A stretch of 64,000 nt of DNA from Lycocorax pyrrhopterus obiensis (lineage: Eukaryota > Chordata > Aves > Passeriformes > Paradisaeidae). The stretch is taken from positions 2,976,001-3,040,000 of the forward strand of contig JACSVZ010000039.1 in NCBI GenBank assembly GCA_014706295.1. Reading direction: 5' to 3'. Each line of letters starts with the position of its first letter. The first letter of the stretch is position 1. Below, in pieces: positions 61,084 through 64,000 of the stretch. The notes under the pieces are model-generated. The model was not told the origin of the DNA. It did not search any database and saw only the letters and a list, made by a program, of their open reading frames with translations. The position numbers and the translations under genes were made by a program.

Positions 61084-64000
61084 AGACTCTAATTGATGAA
61101 AAGCTACAATATGCTTTGTGCCTGCATGAAAGAGCAGATCAAATCTAAATTGAAATAAATCATGTTTTACTGCCTTGGGGGGTAATTATGTGTAGCATAA
61201 AGCTTTTAAATTAGAAGTGACAAACCCAGTAGTCTCCATTGCCACTCAGAGCAGGTGTGTGTCACAGTGTATAGATTTGCAAAAGCAGGAGTGACCAAAC
61301 TTATCTGTTCTTCATTGAAGTCCTGGCATTCATGAAAAGTCCCACAGCTACTCATGTCCATGGCTAGAAGTCTGTCATGTTGAGGCCTGGGGACCCTGGC
61401 CCTTCTGGTCCCAGGAAAGGGCTCTTCAGAGGGTATTTATTACCTGCTTTCCCTGCTGAAAGTGAGAAGTATCAGCTGCCTTTTGTGATTAGCCTTGCTG
61501 AAGTTTGCATGCTCTAAAAAGTCTTATCAGGTAACCAGACTGAGGGGAGCTTGGGGACTCCATACCTTGAGAGACAAGCTCTACTGCTAAGACAGATCTA
61601 TTTTCTATACTTCCAGTGGCAAATCTTGTTCCAACAGTGTCTCTTCACCTATGCTTAAAAGGTTTTTTCTCTCCTGCAGAGGTGGGGGAGTGTGTTAGCC
61701 CAAATGCTCTTCAGTGAGACTTTGCTGTCCTTTAGTTTGGAGATTTGTTTAGAGCTATGGGAACTTGCCACATCACATGGCTTAGGATAGGAAAGGAGCA
61801 GGACTGAAACTCAGAGAAAAGTAGTTGGATTGAAAATACCTTGTGAGATTCTTCTATGAACTGCTGGGCTTTTCCAAATGGGGGAGAAAAAAAGATCAAA
61901 AATTAAGAGTATTAAAGGCAAATTGATGTCTGAACTGTCAGTTCAGGAAATTCCAGAGACAAGCTGAATGGAAAGGTTTCCCCTAACATCCCTATGGAAT
62001 TTTTAAAGACAAATCTAAATGGAGAACACCATGGATTTACATCCTTGTCTACAGGAACAGAATAATTATTTGCAGCCAGAAAAGAAACTCCAGGTTCTTG
62101 GCAGAAAAAGAAAGAGGTCTGGCTCAGAGACTTGAACTGAGTTGATTTTAAAGTCTTTCAGGGGCAAGTGTAAGGTTTTTATGTGTACAATAGAACAAAT
62201 TTGTGAAAATGCAGAGATGGCAGATGAAAAATGTTGCTTATTACTTGAAAATATGTATACATGGATTTGGTTTGATTTGAGTATTTCTGCAAGCTCAAAT
62301 GTAGTATGCCAAATGCACTGTTTACAATAAGCAAGGTAATTACCTTTAAAGGAATATGATATATTCCCACTTCCAATTGCAGTCTGCAACTTAAGACTTA
62401 TTTTGAGTATTTTAACAAAAATGCCTTTTCTATTTCACACTTTAATGTGAAATGACAGGAAAGGTAGTTGAAGCTATCATCATCTCCCGGTTTGAGCAAT
62501 CTGAAAAATATATGTGGATTTTAGGTGCACAAAAGTTCACAATGATTTCTTGATTTCTGTGGGGAGTAGTTTTGGGTTTTGGTTTGTTGGGTGGGTTTTT
62601 TATGTTTTGGATTTGTGTTTGGGTGTTTGGTTGTTTTGTGTTATATGTTTTTTCCTTTTTTAGTAGATCATGCTGTTCTTTTGATCTGTTTGATGTTACT
62701 GGAATCATTTAAAGCAGCATTAGGCTGGTTTTACTTCCTTCACTTCCCTTGCTCTCTCTCACTCTCTAGTCTGTATTTGTGCCTAGAGAAGCGGGAAGAG
62801 TAAGGATTTTGCTTCTGTCCATTGGAGTGAAGATTCCTGTGCTGTGCAGAGATTTTTGGTGAAGCCTTTGCAGGCTTTTGTGGATGGGTACTAAACCAGC
62901 AATTAGTTCTGCAGTATGTGAGTGAGTCACGGACTTTGTGCTCTTCGGCTTGTACAGAGCAAGATCCAGCAAGGCAGCGGCAGTAGACTGGGCCTGCTTC
63001 CTCAAAGCCTTCCCCTCTGATACGCCTGCTAAACTTTAAACAAACTTCGCAGGACTGTCCGGTTTCATTTCTCTTCAGATTAACCAGAAAGATGGAAAAA
63101 TGCATATGGCTGTCACCAGTAGGGATAGTTCACATGGTTTAGCAATCTAAGGTGTATTTTGAATGTCTGCTCTTCTAAAGAGAATTTGAAAGAGCAGGGG
63201 AGAAAGCTTCACTTTTTCAAGCAGGAACATTAGTTTTTTTTGTTGCCTGGCTCTGGGGACTTGCCTATTCGTGGGCTTATTCTGAACAGCTCTCCACAAT
63301 GTTTCTGTGAGTAGAATGGGGACTTTGAAAAATAGTTTCATATTTGTATCATCTGTTTTATTTGAAATGCGCTCTGCTTTAATGCTAGCAGACTTTAGGC
63401 AGAGACAAGTTCTTGACAGTTTGTTGAAAACAAAAGTCTTTTTGTGGAAATATTTTCTACTTTCAAAGAATTTTTGAGAAATGTGCTTGGATCCAGACTG
63501 TGGTTTGTGTGTGAACAGAGAGGGCAGACCTGCAGCACAGGCACTGGGACTCAAATGGTATGTGGGAGATAGAAATGCACGTCTCTTACGTGATTCAAAA
63601 ATGAAGGCAAGTCCTGAAATCGAATACAGTTCTTGTTCACTATGAAGTCCTTGACATTTAGCCTGCTTGAGAGTATATTTTTCAAATTAAGTCATCCTAA
63701 TTTCTCATTTCCTTAAATATAGAAGCATCCAGTCAGTTTCATTTGTGATACAATTTTTATGTGGGAAAGGAAAGCTGAGGAAAGAGGCAATCAAGGGCTG
63801 GTCATGCGCAAAGTAGAGAGGCATTTTTCAGAAGGCCAAAAGGCACAACTTGATCCTTGCTGATGCTGACAGACCTGTGGAGGTCAACATTCAGCAGACG
63901 GGGCTATACCCTTCTGATGTTGTGCCTTTAAACTACGTCCACCTCCAGAGCAGTGTTTTGGAGGTAGCTCTGCATCATCTGTAAGGTTCATCCGGTGCTG
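61084..64000. other. Right-end stretch, no recognised gene
   Basis: Nothing recognisable as an exon or RNA gene is present. A GT-rich low-complexity tract lies at about 62.56-62.67 kb and yields G/F/V/L-rich forward frames. Reverse frames at 62740-63105 and 63147-63554 are uncharacterised and probably chance. Whether the mir-30 transcript extends this far is not visible. Confidence 0.45.
62565..62665. repeat. GT-rich low-complexity tract
   Basis: The tract is made of irregular repeats of GTTTTGG, GGTTTG and GTGTTTGG and is followed by a T-rich run. No phase or fixed unit is maintained. Confidence 0.8.

Noticed and set aside
62740..63554. Reverse frames of 121 and 135 codons at the right end
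   Set aside because: They have no recognisable domain, no splice-site support was identified, and the composition resembles random translation.
1..64000. CRISPR arrays, tRNA or rRNA genes, bacterial operon signals
   Set aside because: None was seen. The sequence is vertebrate nuclear DNA with long noncoding stretches.

Overview
The window is vertebrate nuclear DNA, most likely from a bird. The evidence is two CR1-type LINE 3' tails, a roughly 1.06 kb long terminal repeat of a kind I recognise from neoavian genomes, one compact CpG island in otherwise AT-rich sequence, and no dense coding. Its centre of interest is the microRNA cluster of mir-30a (29111-29182) and mir-30c-2 (55841-55912), both on the + strand. 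I recognise both by near-identity to the known vertebrate hairpins. In mammals the pair sits in long noncoding transcription at the human 6q13 locus (LINC00472/C6orf155 region). Order and strand match here, and the 26.7 kb spacing agrees with what I remember for human.

Layout: 1 to about 17.37 kb is upstream intergenic DNA with a (TG)n microsatellite, a 19-bp minisatellite and an (ATTTT)n tract, and no gene I can defend. A CR1 tail (17.37-17.62 kb) abuts a candidate promoter: a TATA box at 17.69 kb, two CRE-like sites, then a CpG island (17.78-18.83 kb) with three inverted CCAAT boxes, GC boxes, a YY1-like ATGGCG motif and a CAG/GTAAGG splice donor at 18515/18516. This is the best candidate start of the primary transcript carrying both microRNAs. 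A candidate small exon lies at 25959-26070. mir-30a follows at 29.1 kb, an antisense solo LTR at 31.70-32.76 kb, a CpG-enriched open block at 45.3-45.9 kb, a candidate exon at 55544-55587, and mir-30c-2 at 55.84 kb. Another CR1 tail is at 60.98-61.08 kb. No clear transcript end is visible.

How it fits together: transcription from the 17.7-18.5 kb promoter region would run rightward through about 38 kb, with Drosha releasing two hairpins whose 5p arms share the GTAAACA seed. The exon models are splice-signal inference only, because there is no transcript evidence here. I found no conventional protein-coding gene, tRNA, rRNA or CRISPR array. The longer open frames look like by-products of GC-rich, repeat or low-complexity sequence, apart from a few flagged below.
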